Shown: positions 34,365 to 43,334 of the stretch, piece after piece
How the letters are laid out: each line of letters opens with the position of its first letter
How positions within the stretch are numbered: position 1 is the first letter of the stretch
DNA from: Allorhizobium pseudoryzae
Lineage (GTDB): Bacteria > Pseudomonadota > Alphaproteobacteria > Rhizobiales > Rhizobiaceae
DNA: 64,000 bases
Assembly (NCBI RefSeq): GCF_011046245.1
Contig: NZ_CP049244.1
Coordinates: forward strand, 434,001 to 498,000
Direction of reading: 5' to 3'
Notes under the pieces: generated by a model
Seen by the model: only the letters and a program-made list of their open reading frames with translations
What the model was told of the DNA's origin: nothing
Database searches by the model: none
Made by a program: the position numbers and the translations under genes

Positions 34365-35315
34365 ATGAACGCTGAAATCCCAACCATGATCGGAAGACGG
34401 CTGATCCTCAGCTTGATTACGCTGCTCATCGTTTCCTTTGCGGTTTTCTTCGCCACCAACATGCTGCCGGGGGATACTGCCGCCATTCTGCTCGGTCAGG
34501 CCGCGACACCGGAAGCGGTCGCGGGGCTTCGCCATGCCATGCATCTCGACGAGCCGGCCGTACTGCGCTTCCTGCGCTGGCTTGGCGGCGTTTTCACTGG
34601 CGATCTCGGCACGTCCTATGCCAACAATATGCCCATCGCGGCGCTGATCAGCGGCCGTTTCGTCAATACGATGGAACTTGCAGGCATCACCGCCCTCGTT
34701 GCCGTGCCGCTCGCCCTGACGCTCGGCATCACGGCCGCCGTGATGCGCGGTTCGATCTATGACCGCATCGTGACGGTGTTGACGATCGGCATCATATCGG
34801 TTCCCGAATTTGTAGTCGCCTCGACTGCGGTGCTGATCTTCGCTGTTTACCTCAAATGGCTGCCGGCGATTTCCTTTGTCAACGAGGTGCATTCGCTTTC
34901 GGACATGTTGCGCATGTATGCGATGCCCGTCGTAACACTGACCTTCGTCGTCTCCGCCCAGATCATCCGCATGACGCGTGCCGCCGTCATCGAAACACTA
35001 TCGACGCCCTATGTGGAAATGGCGCTGCTGAAGGGCGCATCGCGCAGCCGCATGGTGCTGAGACACGCGCTGCCCAATTCGCTCGGCCCCATCGTCAACG
35101 CCCTGGCGCTGTCGCTTTCCTACCTGATCGGAGGCGTGATCATCATCGAGACGATCTTCAACTATCCAGGCATCGCCAAGCTTATGGTCGATGCGGTGGC
35201 CACCCGCGACCTGCCGCTGATCCAGACCTGTGCGCTGATCTTCTGTCTTGGCTACCTGATCCTCATCACAATTGCCGACATCATTGCCATCCTGTCCAAT
35301 CCGAGGCTCCGCTGA
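34365..35315 (+). CDS. ABC transporter permease, DppB family
   Basis: Inner-membrane permease of 316 residues with an N-terminal helix (RRLILSLITLLIVSFAVFFA), the periplasmic stretch LPGDTAAILLGQ and a BPD_transp_1 domain of about six segments. Coupling loop: EMALLKGASRSRMVLRHALPN; family motif: IIETIFNYPGIAKL. The start at 34365 follows CTGGAG by 9 bases; the open frame upstream to 34188 is not conserved. The stop overlaps the next start (TGATG at 35313-35317). Confidence 0.9.
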   Translation: MNAEIPTMIGRRLILSLITLLIVSFAVFFATNMLPGDTAAILLGQAATPEAVAGLRHAMHLDEPAVLRFLRWLGGVFTGDLGTSYANNMPIAALISGRFVNTMELAGITALVAVPLALTLGITAAVMRGSIYDRIVTVLTIGIISVPEFVVASTAVLIFAVYLKWLPAISFVNEVHSLSDMLRMYAMPVVTLTFVVSAQIIRMTRAAVIETLSTPYVEMALLKGASRSRMVLRHALPNSLGPIVNALALSLSYLIGGVIIIETIFNYPGIAKLMVDAVATRDLPLIQTCALIFCLGYLILITIADIIAILSNPRLR

Positions 35316-36166
35316 TGACGCAAAGCGCCCCATCGACCTCAAACTCCGGCATTTTCGGATACTCGTTCAGCCCCGTCGGTATGGTCGCCCTCCTGGTGAT
35401 CCTCTTCTGGGCGACCGTGGCTATCCTCGGACCGAACATGGCACCCTATCCGATCGGCAAAATCGTCGACATGGACTATTTCGGTCCGATGAGCTCCAAG
35501 TTCTGGCTCGGTACGGACTATCTCGGTCGCGACATGCTCTCGCGCATCATTCTCGGGGCGCGCTACACGCTGGGCATCGCGCTGGCCGGTGTGCTCATCG
35601 CCTCGAGCAGCGGCGTCATCCTCGGCATGACGGCGGCGGTGATCGGCGGCTGGTTCGACACCCTGCTCAGCCGCTTCATGGATGCGATGATCTCCATCCC
35701 CAGCAAGCTTTTCGGCCTGGTGGTCGTGGCCGCAGTCGGCTCGTCGCTGCCGGCTCTCATCGTCACGCTCGCGGTCATCTACATTCCCGGGTCCTATCGC
35801 TTTGCGCGTGCGCTGGCGGTGAATGTTAACACGATGGATTTCATCACGGTTGCCCGCACGCGCGGTGAAAACACGTTCTATCTCGCGGTCTCTGAAATCC
35901 TGCCGAACATCGTCCGGCCCGTGCTGGCCGATTTCGGGCTGCGTTTCGTCTTCATCGTGCTCTTGCTGTCAGGGCTTTCCTTCCTCGGTCTTGGCGTACA
36001 GCCGCCGCTGGCCGACTGGGGCGCGCTGGTGCATGAGAATATCCAAGGGCTCTCCTTCGGTTCGGCCGCCGTCATCGCACCCTCGATTGCCATTGCGAGC
36101 CTCACGATCAGCGTCAACCTGCTGATCGACAACCTTCCCCGCAAGATCCGCGACCGGAGCGTTTGA
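35315..36166 (+). CDS. ABC transporter permease, DppC family
   Basis: Second permease, 283 residues. It has the first helix VGMVALLVILFWATVAILG, the marker LGTDYLGRDMLSRI, a BPD_transp_1 domain with coupling loop ARTRGENTFYLAVSEILPN, and LSFLGLGVQPPLADWG near the end. Starts at an ATG overlapping the stop of the DppB gene and ends 1 base before the ATPase gene. Together they form the channel of the second importer. Confidence 0.92.
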   Translation: MTQSAPSTSNSGIFGYSFSPVGMVALLVILFWATVAILGPNMAPYPIGKIVDMDYFGPMSSKFWLGTDYLGRDMLSRIILGARYTLGIALAGVLIASSSGVILGMTAAVIGGWFDTLLSRFMDAMISIPSKLFGLVVVAAVGSSLPALIVTLAVIYIPGSYRFARALAVNVNTMDFITVARTRGENTFYLAVSEILPNIVRPVLADFGLRFVFIVLLLSGLSFLGLGVQPPLADWGALVHENIQGLSFGSAAVIAPSIAIASLTISVNLLIDNLPRKIRDRSV

Positions 36167-36167
36167 T

Positions 36168-37823
36168 ATGAGCAAGCTTGTCGAAATCCGGAACCTCCAT
36201 GTCGAGGCCACCACCGATTCAGGCCGTCGCATCGAGATCATCAAGGGCGTCGATCTCGAGATTGCCAAGGGCGAGATCGTTGCCCTGATCGGCGAAAGCG
36301 GCTCGGGTAAGACGACGATTGCGCTGACGTTGATGGGCCACGCCCGCCCCGGCTGCCGAATTTCGGACGGCTCGATACTGGTCGATGGCAAGGACATGGC
36401 GAAGCTTTCGGAGCGCGAGCGTTCGGCCATGCGAGGTACGGACGTCGCCTATGTGCCGCAAAGTGCTGCCGCCGCCTTCAACCCGTCGCAGACGATCATG
36501 GATCAGGTCATCGAAGTGACCCGCATCCATGGCCTGATGACACGCGACAAGGCACGCGAGCGGGCGATCGAACTCTTCAGAGCACTGTCGCTCCCATCGC
36601 CTGAAACCATTGGGGCGCGCTATCCGCACCAGGTCTCGGGCGGGCAGCTGCAGCGCCTTGCAGCCGCCATGGCGCTGATCGGCGACCCCAAGCTCGTCAT
36701 CTTCGATGAACCGACAACGGCGCTGGATGTCACAACGCAGATTGATGTGCTCAAGGCTTTCAAGTCGGTGATGAAGGCCGGAGGCATTTCTGGCGTCTAT
36801 GTCTCGCACGACCTCGCCGTCGTTGCGCAGATTGCCGATCGGATCGTCGTGCTCAAAGGCGGCGAAGTGCAGGAAGAAGGAACGACGCAAGCGATCCTTT
36901 CAACGCCAAAGCACGCCTACACACAGGAACTTCTGGCCGCCTTCGAGCCGAAAGAGACGCAATTTGCCGACAAGCCCTTCGAGAAGCCGCGACCGCTTCT
37001 TGAAATCGAGAATGTCATTGCCGGCTATGGACCAATCCAGCCGGACGGCCTGCCCTTCATCCAGGCCGTGCGCTCGGTCAGCCTGTCGGTTGAGAAAGGG
37101 CGCAACCTGGGCATTATCGGCGAATCCGGCTGCGGAAAATCGACGCTGGCGCGCTGCATTGCCGGCATCCTGCCAGCGAATGCCGGTAACATCGTCTTCG
37201 ACGGCAAGGAACTCGACCATGCAGCCCGCCGGCGCTCGCGCGCGGCCTTGCGTGAAATGCAGATCGTTTTCCAATATGCTGATACGGCGCTCAACCCAGC
37301 CAAGCCTATCGACGACATTCTCGGCCGACCCTTGCGCTTCTATCACGGCCTGAGTGGCAAGGCGCGCGCAGCGCGCGTCGAGGAACTTCTCGACATGGTC
37401 CGATTGCCGAAGGCGCTACGGCACCGCTATCCGTCCGAGCTCTCCGGCGGGCAGAAGCAGCGCATCAACTTTGCCAGGGCCCTCGCCGCCAATCCGAAGC
37501 TGATCATCTGCGACGAGATCACCTCCGCGCTCGACACCGTGGTCGCCGCCGCCATTATCGAACTGCTAAAGGAATTGCAGCGCGAACTCGACCTTTCCTA
37601 CATCTTCATCAGCCATGATCTCTCCGTGGTCGAGGCGATCTGCGACGAGATCGTCGTCATGTATCGCGGTGAAAAGCTCGAGCACCTGACGCGCGATGAC
37701 GTGAAGACGCCGGCGCATCCCTACTCGAAACTGCTCTTCTCGTCCGTGCCGAAACTCAATCCGACCTGGCTCGACACGCTGGTGCTGGAGCCGGAACTGG
37801 TCAGGCAATATGGCGGGACGTGA
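36168..37823 (+). CDS. Fused double ABC ATPase (DppD-DppF fusion, GsiA-like)
   Basis: One polypeptide of 551 residues with two complete nucleotide-binding domains, replacing the two separate ATPases of the first importer. Domain 1 (about 1-250): Walker A GESGSGKTT, signature VSGGQLQRLA, Walker [13 protein letters not shown]-loop VSHDLAV. Domain 2 (about 285-540): Walker A GESGCGKST, signature LSGGQKQRIN, Walker B LIICDEITSALD, H-loop ISHDLSV. Domain 2 has DEITS rather than the usual DEPTS, a mild deviation. The last gene of the importer operon, ending 8 bases before the convergent AsnC gene. It energises the permeases at 34365 and 35315. Confidence 0.92.
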   Translation: MSKLVEIRNLHVEATTDSGRRIEIIKGVDLEIAKGEIVALIGESGSGKTTIALTLMGHARPGCRISDGSILVDGKDMAKLSERERSAMRGTDVAYVPQSAAAAFNPSQTIMDQVIEVTRIHGLMTRDKARERAIELFRALSLPSPETIGARYPHQVSGGQLQRLAAAMALIGDPKLVIFDEPTTALDVTTQIDVLKAFKSVMKAGGISGVYVSHDLAVVAQIADRIVVLKGGEVQEEGTTQAILSTPKHAYTQELLAAFEPKETQFADKPFEKPRPLLEIENVIAGYGPIQPDGLPFIQAVRSVSLSVEKGRNLGIIGESGCGKSTLARCIAGILPANAGNIVFDGKELDHAARRRSRAALREMQIVFQYADTALNPAKPIDDILGRPLRFYHGLSGKARAARVEELLDMVRLPKALRHRYPSELSGGQKQRINFARALAANPKLIICDEITSALDTVVAAAIIELLKELQRELDLSYIFISHDLSVVEAICDEIVVMYRGEKLEHLTRDDVKTPAHPYSKLLFSSVPKLNPTWLDTLVLEPELVRQYGGT

Positions 37824-37831
37824 GCTTCGCC

Positions 37832-38312
37832 TCACACCGGAAACAGGCTCGTCAGCGGCAAATGCGATTTCACGATCGGCGATTTCAGCACGACGAAGCT
37901 GAAATACTTGTCGATGCCGATCTCCATGTCGGTCAGGCGTTCCATGATCGTCTGATATTCGCCGATGCCGGCGGTCACGAATTTCACTAGGTAATCGTAG
38001 CCACCGGAGACGAGATGGCATTCGATGACCTGATCGATCTTGTCGACCACAGCGAGGAAGCGGGCGAAGTCGACCTGGCGGTGGTTCTTCAGCGTGATTT
38101 CCGTGAAGACGGTCAGCGTCTGGCCAAGCTTGCCGAGATTGATCTGTGCCGAATAGCCCTCGATATAACCTTCCGCCTGCAACCGCTTGACGCGCATCAG
38201 GCAAGGGCTTGGTGATAAATGCACGAGTTCGGCCAGCTCCACATTGGTGATGCGGCCGTTTTTTTTGCAGCTCGTAGAGGATCTTGATATCCGTCCGGTC
38301 GAGTTTCATCAT
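37832..38312 (-). pseudogene. Lrp/AsnC-family regulator, frameshifted at an A8 run
   Basis: Two overlapping frames together give a complete Lrp/AsnC protein of about 159 residues. The first frame begins MMKLDRTDIKILYELQKK (ATGs at 38312 and 38309) and runs out of homology at the run of eight A (T8 on the plus strand, 38259-38266); the next frame continues with VELAELVHLSPSPCLMRVKRL, the helix-turn-helix, then the RAM ligand domain to SLFPV. Removing one A restores LQKNGRITNVELAEL. So this is a real one-base frameshift, a sequencing error in a homopolymer, or a site of slippage. The intact protein would regulate the neighbouring amino-compound genes; it is divergent from the DadA-like gene at 38638. 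Confidence 0.82.
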
Positions 38313-38524
38313 GGGCCTGCCGCCTTCCGTCATTTCTTGCAGCATAAAATTCTGCTGCTTGTGCAAAAGCAAGGTTAGCATATACGGATCGCTTGTCCAT
38401 CAAGCCGGAAAAGATGAAACGACGCATAAGATTTCGATGCATGACGCGGCACCGGAATTTTCTGCCGCCATGGCGTGAACTGCGGTTCCGCATGCGTTTA
38501 GCGAGCGCCTAAGGTGGGCTGAGA

Positions 38525-38567
38525 GCATAAGCCGACCGGAGTGACACGAGGGTCGACAAGATTATGC
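38525..38567 (+). promoter_or_regulatory. Nested inverted repeats in the leader of the DadA-like gene
   Basis: GCATAA (38525) pairs with TTATGC (38562), enclosing CGACC (38533) that pairs with GGTCG (38551). The nested stems lie 70 bases before the start at 38638 and are followed by TTTAACAAAAA. Could be a leader RNA structure or an operator for the divergent AsnC-type regulator. Confidence 0.4.
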
Positions 38568-38637
38568 TTTAACAAAAACTTGGAGCGCCGATCCGATGCA
38601 ATCGGAACGAACTGCGCTCTGAGACATGGAGAAGCCG

Positions 38638-39960
38638 ATGCCCGCACCGTTGACCCTCATCGAAACCCCTTCGACCGTGCCGCAAGAGGCAGATGTCGTC
38701 GTCATCGGCGGCGGCATTGTCGGGGCCTTCACGGCCTATTTCCTGACGCAGCGCGGGTTGAGGACGGTGCTGCTTGAGAAAGGCCGCATCGGGGCAGAGC
38801 AGTCGAGCCGAAACTGGGGCTGGTGCCGTCAGCAGAACCGCGACGCGCGCGAACTCCCCATTGCCACCAAGAGCCTCGATCTGTGGGAGCGCTTCGTGGC
38901 CGAGACCGGCGAGGATATTGGTTTCCGCCGCTGCGGCCTGCTTTATCTTAGCAACAACGAAGCCGAAATCGCCGGCTGGGCGCGCTGGCGCCACTTTGCG
39001 AAAACCGTCGGCGTGACGACGCATATGTTGTCGGCTGCCGAGACTGCCGAAAAGGGCCAGGCGACCGGTCGCTCCTGGAAAGGCGGCGTCTTCTCGCCGA
39101 CCGACGGCATTGCCGATCCGTCCAAGGCGGCACCGGCCGTCGCCCGCGCCATGACGAAGCTCGGCGGCACGGTCATCCAGAACTGTGCTGCGCGCGGCGT
39201 CGAGACCGAGGGCGGCCGGCTGAGCGCCGTCGTCACCGAACGCGGCACGATCCGCACGAAGATCGCAGTTCTCTCCGGCGGTGCCTGGGCGTCCTCCTTT
39301 TGCCGGCAGCTCGGCATCCGCTTTCCGCAGGCATCGATCAGGTCCTCCATCGTCGCTGTCTCAGGCGCTGCAGGCATTCCGCCGGCGCTGCACACGAAGG
39401 AAATTTCGGTCACCAGCCGCAGCAATGGCGACTTCACACTCGCCATCAGCGGCAATGCCCGGGTCGACCTCACGCCTCAGCAATTGCGCTTCCTGCCGCA
39501 ATTCCTGCCCATGTTCGTCAAGCGCTGGCGGCTGCTATCGCCAGGCGGATTCGAAGGAATTCAAAGCGGGCATGAGACGTTGTCGCGCTGGCGGCTCGAC
39601 CGGCCGACGCCGATGGAGCACATGCGCATCCTCGATCCAAAGCCTGACCAAGCGACGCTGCGCCTCATTCATCGGCGTGCGCTCGACCTTCTGCCGGGGC
39701 TGAAGACCACGCAGATCACCGGCACCTGGGCCGGCTATATCGATTCGACGCCCGACGGCGTGCCGGGCATCGGCGAAATCGAGAGCCTGCCGGGCTTTAT
39801 CCTCGCTGCCGGCTTTTCCGGTCACGGCTTCGGTATAGGACCGGGTGCCGGCCATCTCATCGCCGACCTCGCCTCGGGAGCAGAACCCATAGTCGATCCG
39901 AAACCCTACCACCCCTCGCGCTTCGCAAAATCTGCTTGGGGCAAGGTGTCGGAGTTCTGA
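38638..39960 (+). CDS. FAD-dependent amino acid/amine dehydrogenase (DadA/DAO family)
   Basis: Flavoenzyme of about 440 residues. FAD motif ADVVVIGGGIVGAFTAYFL, followed by LLEKGRIGAEQSSRNWGWCR, and the C-terminal flavin-binding block GFILAAGFSGHGFGIGPGAG. Relatives include D-amino-acid dehydrogenase and opine or sarcosine oxidase subunits; the SSRNWGWCR sequence differs from the SGRNGG of the PuuB-like protein at 27718, so the two are different subgroups. The start ATG at 38638 has GGAG 6 bases upstream; an ATG at 38626 is the alternative. It is divergent from the AsnC-family gene, a common arrangement for amino-acid-responsive regulation. Confidence 0.85.
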   Translation: MPAPLTLIETPSTVPQEADVVVIGGGIVGAFTAYFLTQRGLRTVLLEKGRIGAEQSSRNWGWCRQQNRDARELPIATKSLDLWERFVAETGEDIGFRRCGLLYLSNNEAEIAGWARWRHFAKTVGVTTHMLSAAETAEKGQATGRSWKGGVFSPTDGIADPSKAAPAVARAMTKLGGTVIQNCAARGVETEGGRLSAVVTERGTIRTKIAVLSGGAWASSFCRQLGIRFPQASIRSSIVAVSGAAGIPPALHTKEISVTSRSNGDFTLAISGNARVDLTPQQLRFLPQFLPMFVKRWRLLSPGGFEGIQSGHETLSRWRLDRPTPMEHMRILDPKPDQATLRLIHRRALDLLPGLKTTQITGTWAGYIDSTPDGVPGIGEIESLPGFILAAGFSGHGFGIGPGAGHLIADLASGAEPIVDPKPYHPSRFAKSAWGKVSEF

Positions 39961-39985
39961 CGACAAGAAAGAAATCTGCCATTCT

Positions 39986-41320
39986 TCACGTCTCGCCAGA
40001 ATACCGCAGACCATATCGCTTGATCTTCTCGTTCAACGTTCGTACCGGGATGCCAAGGTCTGCCGCCGTCTGGGCCGTATTGCCGTGATTGATTCCTAAG
40101 GCCGCGAGTATGAGGCGCGCTTCGTAATGAGAAACCCGCTCCGGTAGAGGCGCTTCAATGCTGAAGGCGCTTTGCTGTGGTTGCTCCTCATCCAATCCTA
40201 ACGCGAAGCGCTCGGCTCGGGCTTTCACCTCGCGCACATTGCCGCGCCACTCTTGCTGGAGAAGCCGAACGACAAGGCTTGGCGGCACTTGCGGTTCCGG
40301 CCGCCCATAACGCCGCGCCGCAAGAGAAGCGAAATGCCGGAACAACTGCTCGATATCCTCCGCTCGCTCTCGCACCGGTGGAATCCGGACATCCACAGAC
40401 GCCAGTCGGTAGAACAGGTCCTCACGAAATCGCCCGGCAGCAATCTCGGCAGACAGATCGGTCTTCGCGGCTGCGACAATGCGGACATCCACCGGTCGAA
40501 GACGGTTTTCCCCCAATCGTTCGACAACTCGTTCCTGCAAAACGCGAAGGATCTTTGCCTGGAACGGCAAAGGCATGGCCTCGATTTCGTCTAGGAAAAT
40601 AGTGCCGCCGGTCGCATGCTCAAACTTGCCTTGCCTCTCTGAAAGCGCGCCCGTGAATGCCCCTTTGACATGTCCGAAGACTTCGCTCTCGAAGATGCTT
40701 TCCGGCAGGGCGCTGCAGTTGATTGCCACAAAGGGCGCTGGTGCTCGGTGGCTCTGGTAGTGAAGTGCCTGAGCCACCAACTCCTTGCCGGTCCCCGTCT
40801 CACCGATAATCAGAACATCGATGTCGACCTGCGCAAGAGCAGCAATTCTTTGTCTGAGGGAGCGAATAGCGGTGCTGTCGCCGATGATTGAGCCTACTTC
40901 CTTGTCCTGCTGCACAACCAGCCTTTGCAGGCGACCAATCTCCTGGCTCATCCGCGACTTCTCGATTGCCTTGGAAAGGACGCCGACCAGTCGCTCGGCA
41001 TCATAGGGTTTTTCGATGAAGTCCTCGCCGCCCCGCTTCAGCGCCTCGACAGCAAGAGAGACATCGCCATGAGCTGTCAGGAGAATGACGGGAAGTCCGG
41101 GACACTTGCGCACAACTGAACTCAGCAGCGTCATGCCGTCAACGCCCGGCATTCTCAGATCCGTCAAGACGAGGTCCGGAGGCTGATCAATGATGGCCTT
41201 GAAGGCATCGTCGGCACGATCAAAGCTGAGGACCTCGAAACCGTTCACCGTCAGCCAGTCGCTGGCCGCCCGCAGATGATCGCGATCATCATCGATCAGA
41301 ATGATCCGCCCCTTCTTCAC
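39986..41320 (-). CDS. Sigma-54-dependent response regulator, DctD-like
   Basis: NtrC-class activator of 444 residues in three domains: receiver (1-125) with the acidic pocket IDDD and phospho-acceptor Asp in VLTDLRMPGVDG; AAA+ central domain with Walker A GETGTGKELVAQ, the sigma-54 contact loop GAFTGALSERQG, and Walker B GGTIFLDEIEAM; and a Fis-type DNA-binding end with NTAQTAADLGIPVRTLNEKIK. The GAFTGA loop is intact, so it should activate sigma-54 promoters. It is coupled to the histidine kinase gene by an ATGA overlap at 41317-41320. A sigma-54 promoter in front of the adjacent TRAP operon (46559-46573) is its likely target. Confidence 0.92.
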   Translation of the reverse strand: MKKGRIILIDDDRDHLRAASDWLTVNGFEVLSFDRADDAFKAIIDQPPDLVLTDLRMPGVDGMTLLSSVVRKCPGLPVILLTAHGDVSLAVEALKRGGEDFIEKPYDAERLVGVLSKAIEKSRMSQEIGRLQRLVVQQDKEVGSIIGDSTAIRSLRQRIAALAQVDIDVLIIGETGTGKELVAQALHYQSHRAPAPFVAINCSALPESIFESEVFGHVKGAFTGALSERQGKFEHATGGTIFLDEIEAMPLPFQAKILRVLQERVVERLGENRLRPVDVRIVAAAKTDLSAEIAAGRFREDLFYRLASVDVRIPPVRERAEDIEQLFRHFASLAARRYGRPEPQVPPSLVVRLLQQEWRGNVREVKARAERFALGLDEEQPQQSAFSIEAPLPERVSHYEARLILAALGINHGNTAQTAADLGIPVRTLNEKIKRYGLRYSGET

Positions 41321-43125
41321 TGAGCCGCCTCCAGCGACGTTTCAGGCCGGTCAGCAACGGGTAGCGAAATGGTCGCGCGCGTGCCACCGGCATTTGCCTC
41401 GGCGAAGCGGATGGCGCCCCCGCATTCCTTGATGATGGTGGCGGCGATAGAAAGACCCAATCCAAGTCCCTCGCCGGTCAGCTTCGTGGTGAAGAAGGGT
41501 TCCAGGACCCGCTCACGAAGATCGGGGGCGATGCCGCTGCCATTGTCAACAATCGCAATTTCGACCCATTGCAGACCGTGGCGGTGCTCGATCCTAATCT
41601 CGGGATCCGGACGGTCCGCAACCGCATCGACCGCATTGAGGAGCAGGTTCAGCATGGCCTGCTCGAGCTTGACCGGCACAGCCATTACGGTGGGGGATGG
41701 CGTCTCCCCAGTAACGTCAACGCTCAACCCCAAGGAATTAACGCGTGGTGCAGCGAGCTCAACCACATTGTCGATAACAGTTTCCACACAGACCCGCTCC
41801 ATGTCCGAGACGTCCTTGCGGGAGAATGTCTTCAGGTGTTTGACTGTTCTTTGCATGCGACGCACAAGTCCACGCGCTTTTTCCAATCGAAGACCGACCT
41901 CCTCTTGCGCATGCCTTGAAGCGAGTAATCCGGCTGTGGCGAGTGTCGCATCCAGCGCCGCCAGCGGTTGGCTTACTTCGTGGACGATCGCAGCCGACAT
42001 TCGACCAAGGGCCGCCATCTTTTCCGAGTGCACAAGTCCTTCCTGGGTGCGGCGAAGCTCTTCTTCAGTGCGTTTGCGGATGGCAACCTCGCATGCAAGG
42101 TCACTTGTCCGCTCTGCGACCATCTGTTCAAGAAGCTCACCCTGCCTCAGTCGCATCGCAATCAACTGGCGGCGCTGGTCCATGACATAGAAGCCAGCAC
42201 TGATCATCAGCCCACTGGCCAGTGTCGCAAGAGCCCAAAGTGATGCGCTGGCAGAGGCTTGGCTCGCATCCGTCGCAGCGATAACCTTCCAACCATCGGG
42301 CTGTATCGTCGAGGATAGCGTCACCAGCCTTTGCTCACCATCCAGTTGAATGGCTGCCTGCCGATCGTCATCTGGGAAAGAGCCATCCGTGGCCTTGAAG
42401 ATCGGCTGGGCGTTTTCGAGGTCAATCCCATCATAGGTCCTCTCCTGAAGAAGCTGGTCGAGGGTCCCGGCATCCAGCCGATGAAGCGGGCGGTATCGCC
42501 ATTGCGGATCGCCTGCCAGAAACACAAGCCCCGCTTCGTCCGCAATAGCTGTCTTGACACCTGCGGCTTTCCAAGCGGCCTCCAGCGGGGTCAGATCTGC
42601 CTTCACCACCACGACGATCGGCGGCCGGCCCTCCAAATCGATACGCGAGGACAGGAAATAGCCTGGTTTTCGGGTGGTGACGCCAATAGCGTAAAAACGG
42701 CCCTCGCCCTGCGACAGGGCGTCCAGGAAATAGGGCCTGAAGCTGTAATCATGGCCGACAAAGCTCTGGGGCGTCGCGTAATTGCTGGCGGCAAGCGTTT
42801 TTCCATCATGATCAAGAACATAGAGATCAGAGGGCCCTACCTGCTTTACGATCGTTTCAAGATAGTGGTTGGCAAGAGCGATGTTCTGGGGGCTTGTGTC
42901 ATGCGAGAGCGCGCGGATACGCGCATCCTGGCCCAATATGCGCGGCAATGCACGAAAACGATCGATCTCGGTCACGATCGCCCGGTCGGTCAGGGACAGG
43001 TTCTGCTGCAACTGATCCTGCTCCGCACGAAGCAGCATATGATGCGCAATGTGATAGACGGCAACCGGTGCAACAAACGCGCAGAGCAGGATAGACAGCG
43101 TCAGGCGGTTGAAAACGGCATTCAT
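41317..43125 (-). CDS. Membrane sensor histidine kinase, DctB-like
   Basis: Sensor kinase of about 602 residues. Two membrane helices (LTLSILLCAFVAPVAVYHI near the start and ASGLMISAGFYVM near residue 290) flank a periplasmic double-Cache-type sensor. The cytoplasmic part has the phospho-acceptor His in IVHEVSQPLAALDATL and a HATPase domain with N box LLLNAVDAVA and G boxes VDNGSGIAPD and GEGLGLGLSIA. This is the DctB layout. It should sense the TRAP substrate, in Ensifer a C4-dicarboxylate. The start at 43125 follows GGA by 7 bases; the open frame reaches 43161. Confidence 0.9.
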   Translation of the reverse strand: MNAVFNRLTLSILLCAFVAPVAVYHIAHHMLLRAEQDQLQQNLSLTDRAIVTEIDRFRALPRILGQDARIRALSHDTSPQNIALANHYLETIVKQVGPSDLYVLDHDGKTLAASNYATPQSFVGHDYSFRPYFLDALSQGEGRFYAIGVTTRKPGYFLSSRIDLEGRPPIVVVVKADLTPLEAAWKAAGVKTAIADEAGLVFLAGDPQWRYRPLHRLDAGTLDQLLQERTYDGIDLENAQPIFKATDGSFPDDDRQAAIQLDGEQRLVTLSSTIQPDGWKVIAATDASQASASASLWALATLASGLMISAGFYVMDQRRQLIAMRLRQGELLEQMVAERTSDLACEVAIRKRTEEELRRTQEGLVHSEKMAALGRMSAAIVHEVSQPLAALDATLATAGLLASRHAQEEVGLRLEKARGLVRRMQRTVKHLKTFSRKDVSDMERVCVETVIDNVVELAAPRVNSLGLSVDVTGETPSPTVMAVPVKLEQAMLNLLLNAVDAVADRPDPEIRIEHRHGLQWVEIAIVDNGSGIAPDLRERVLEPFFTTKLTGEGLGLGLSIAATIIKECGGAIRFAEANAGGTRATISLPVADRPETSLEAAQ

Positions 43126-43334
43126 CGTCAATCCGCGTCCTTCAAGCTTTCGGGCGGTCAAAGGGCTTGCTGTTCGAAGTGAGCCCTGCCATTACATTAT
43201 CTGATTTCCGATAAGATGCATCCGCTGCATGAATGGCTTCCGGCAGCGTTCGACCCTGTGTGGGGCACTCAAGCCGCGTTCATCCTCCTCTATCATGCCA
43301 CACGCCGTAATGCGCGTGGCATGATCCGAGATCA

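Noticed and set aside
38516..38567. GGGCTGAGAG as part of a TPP riboswitch
   Set aside because: The second conserved TPP motif (CTGATCCGGATAATGCCGGCG type) is absent and the downstream gene has no link to thiamine.
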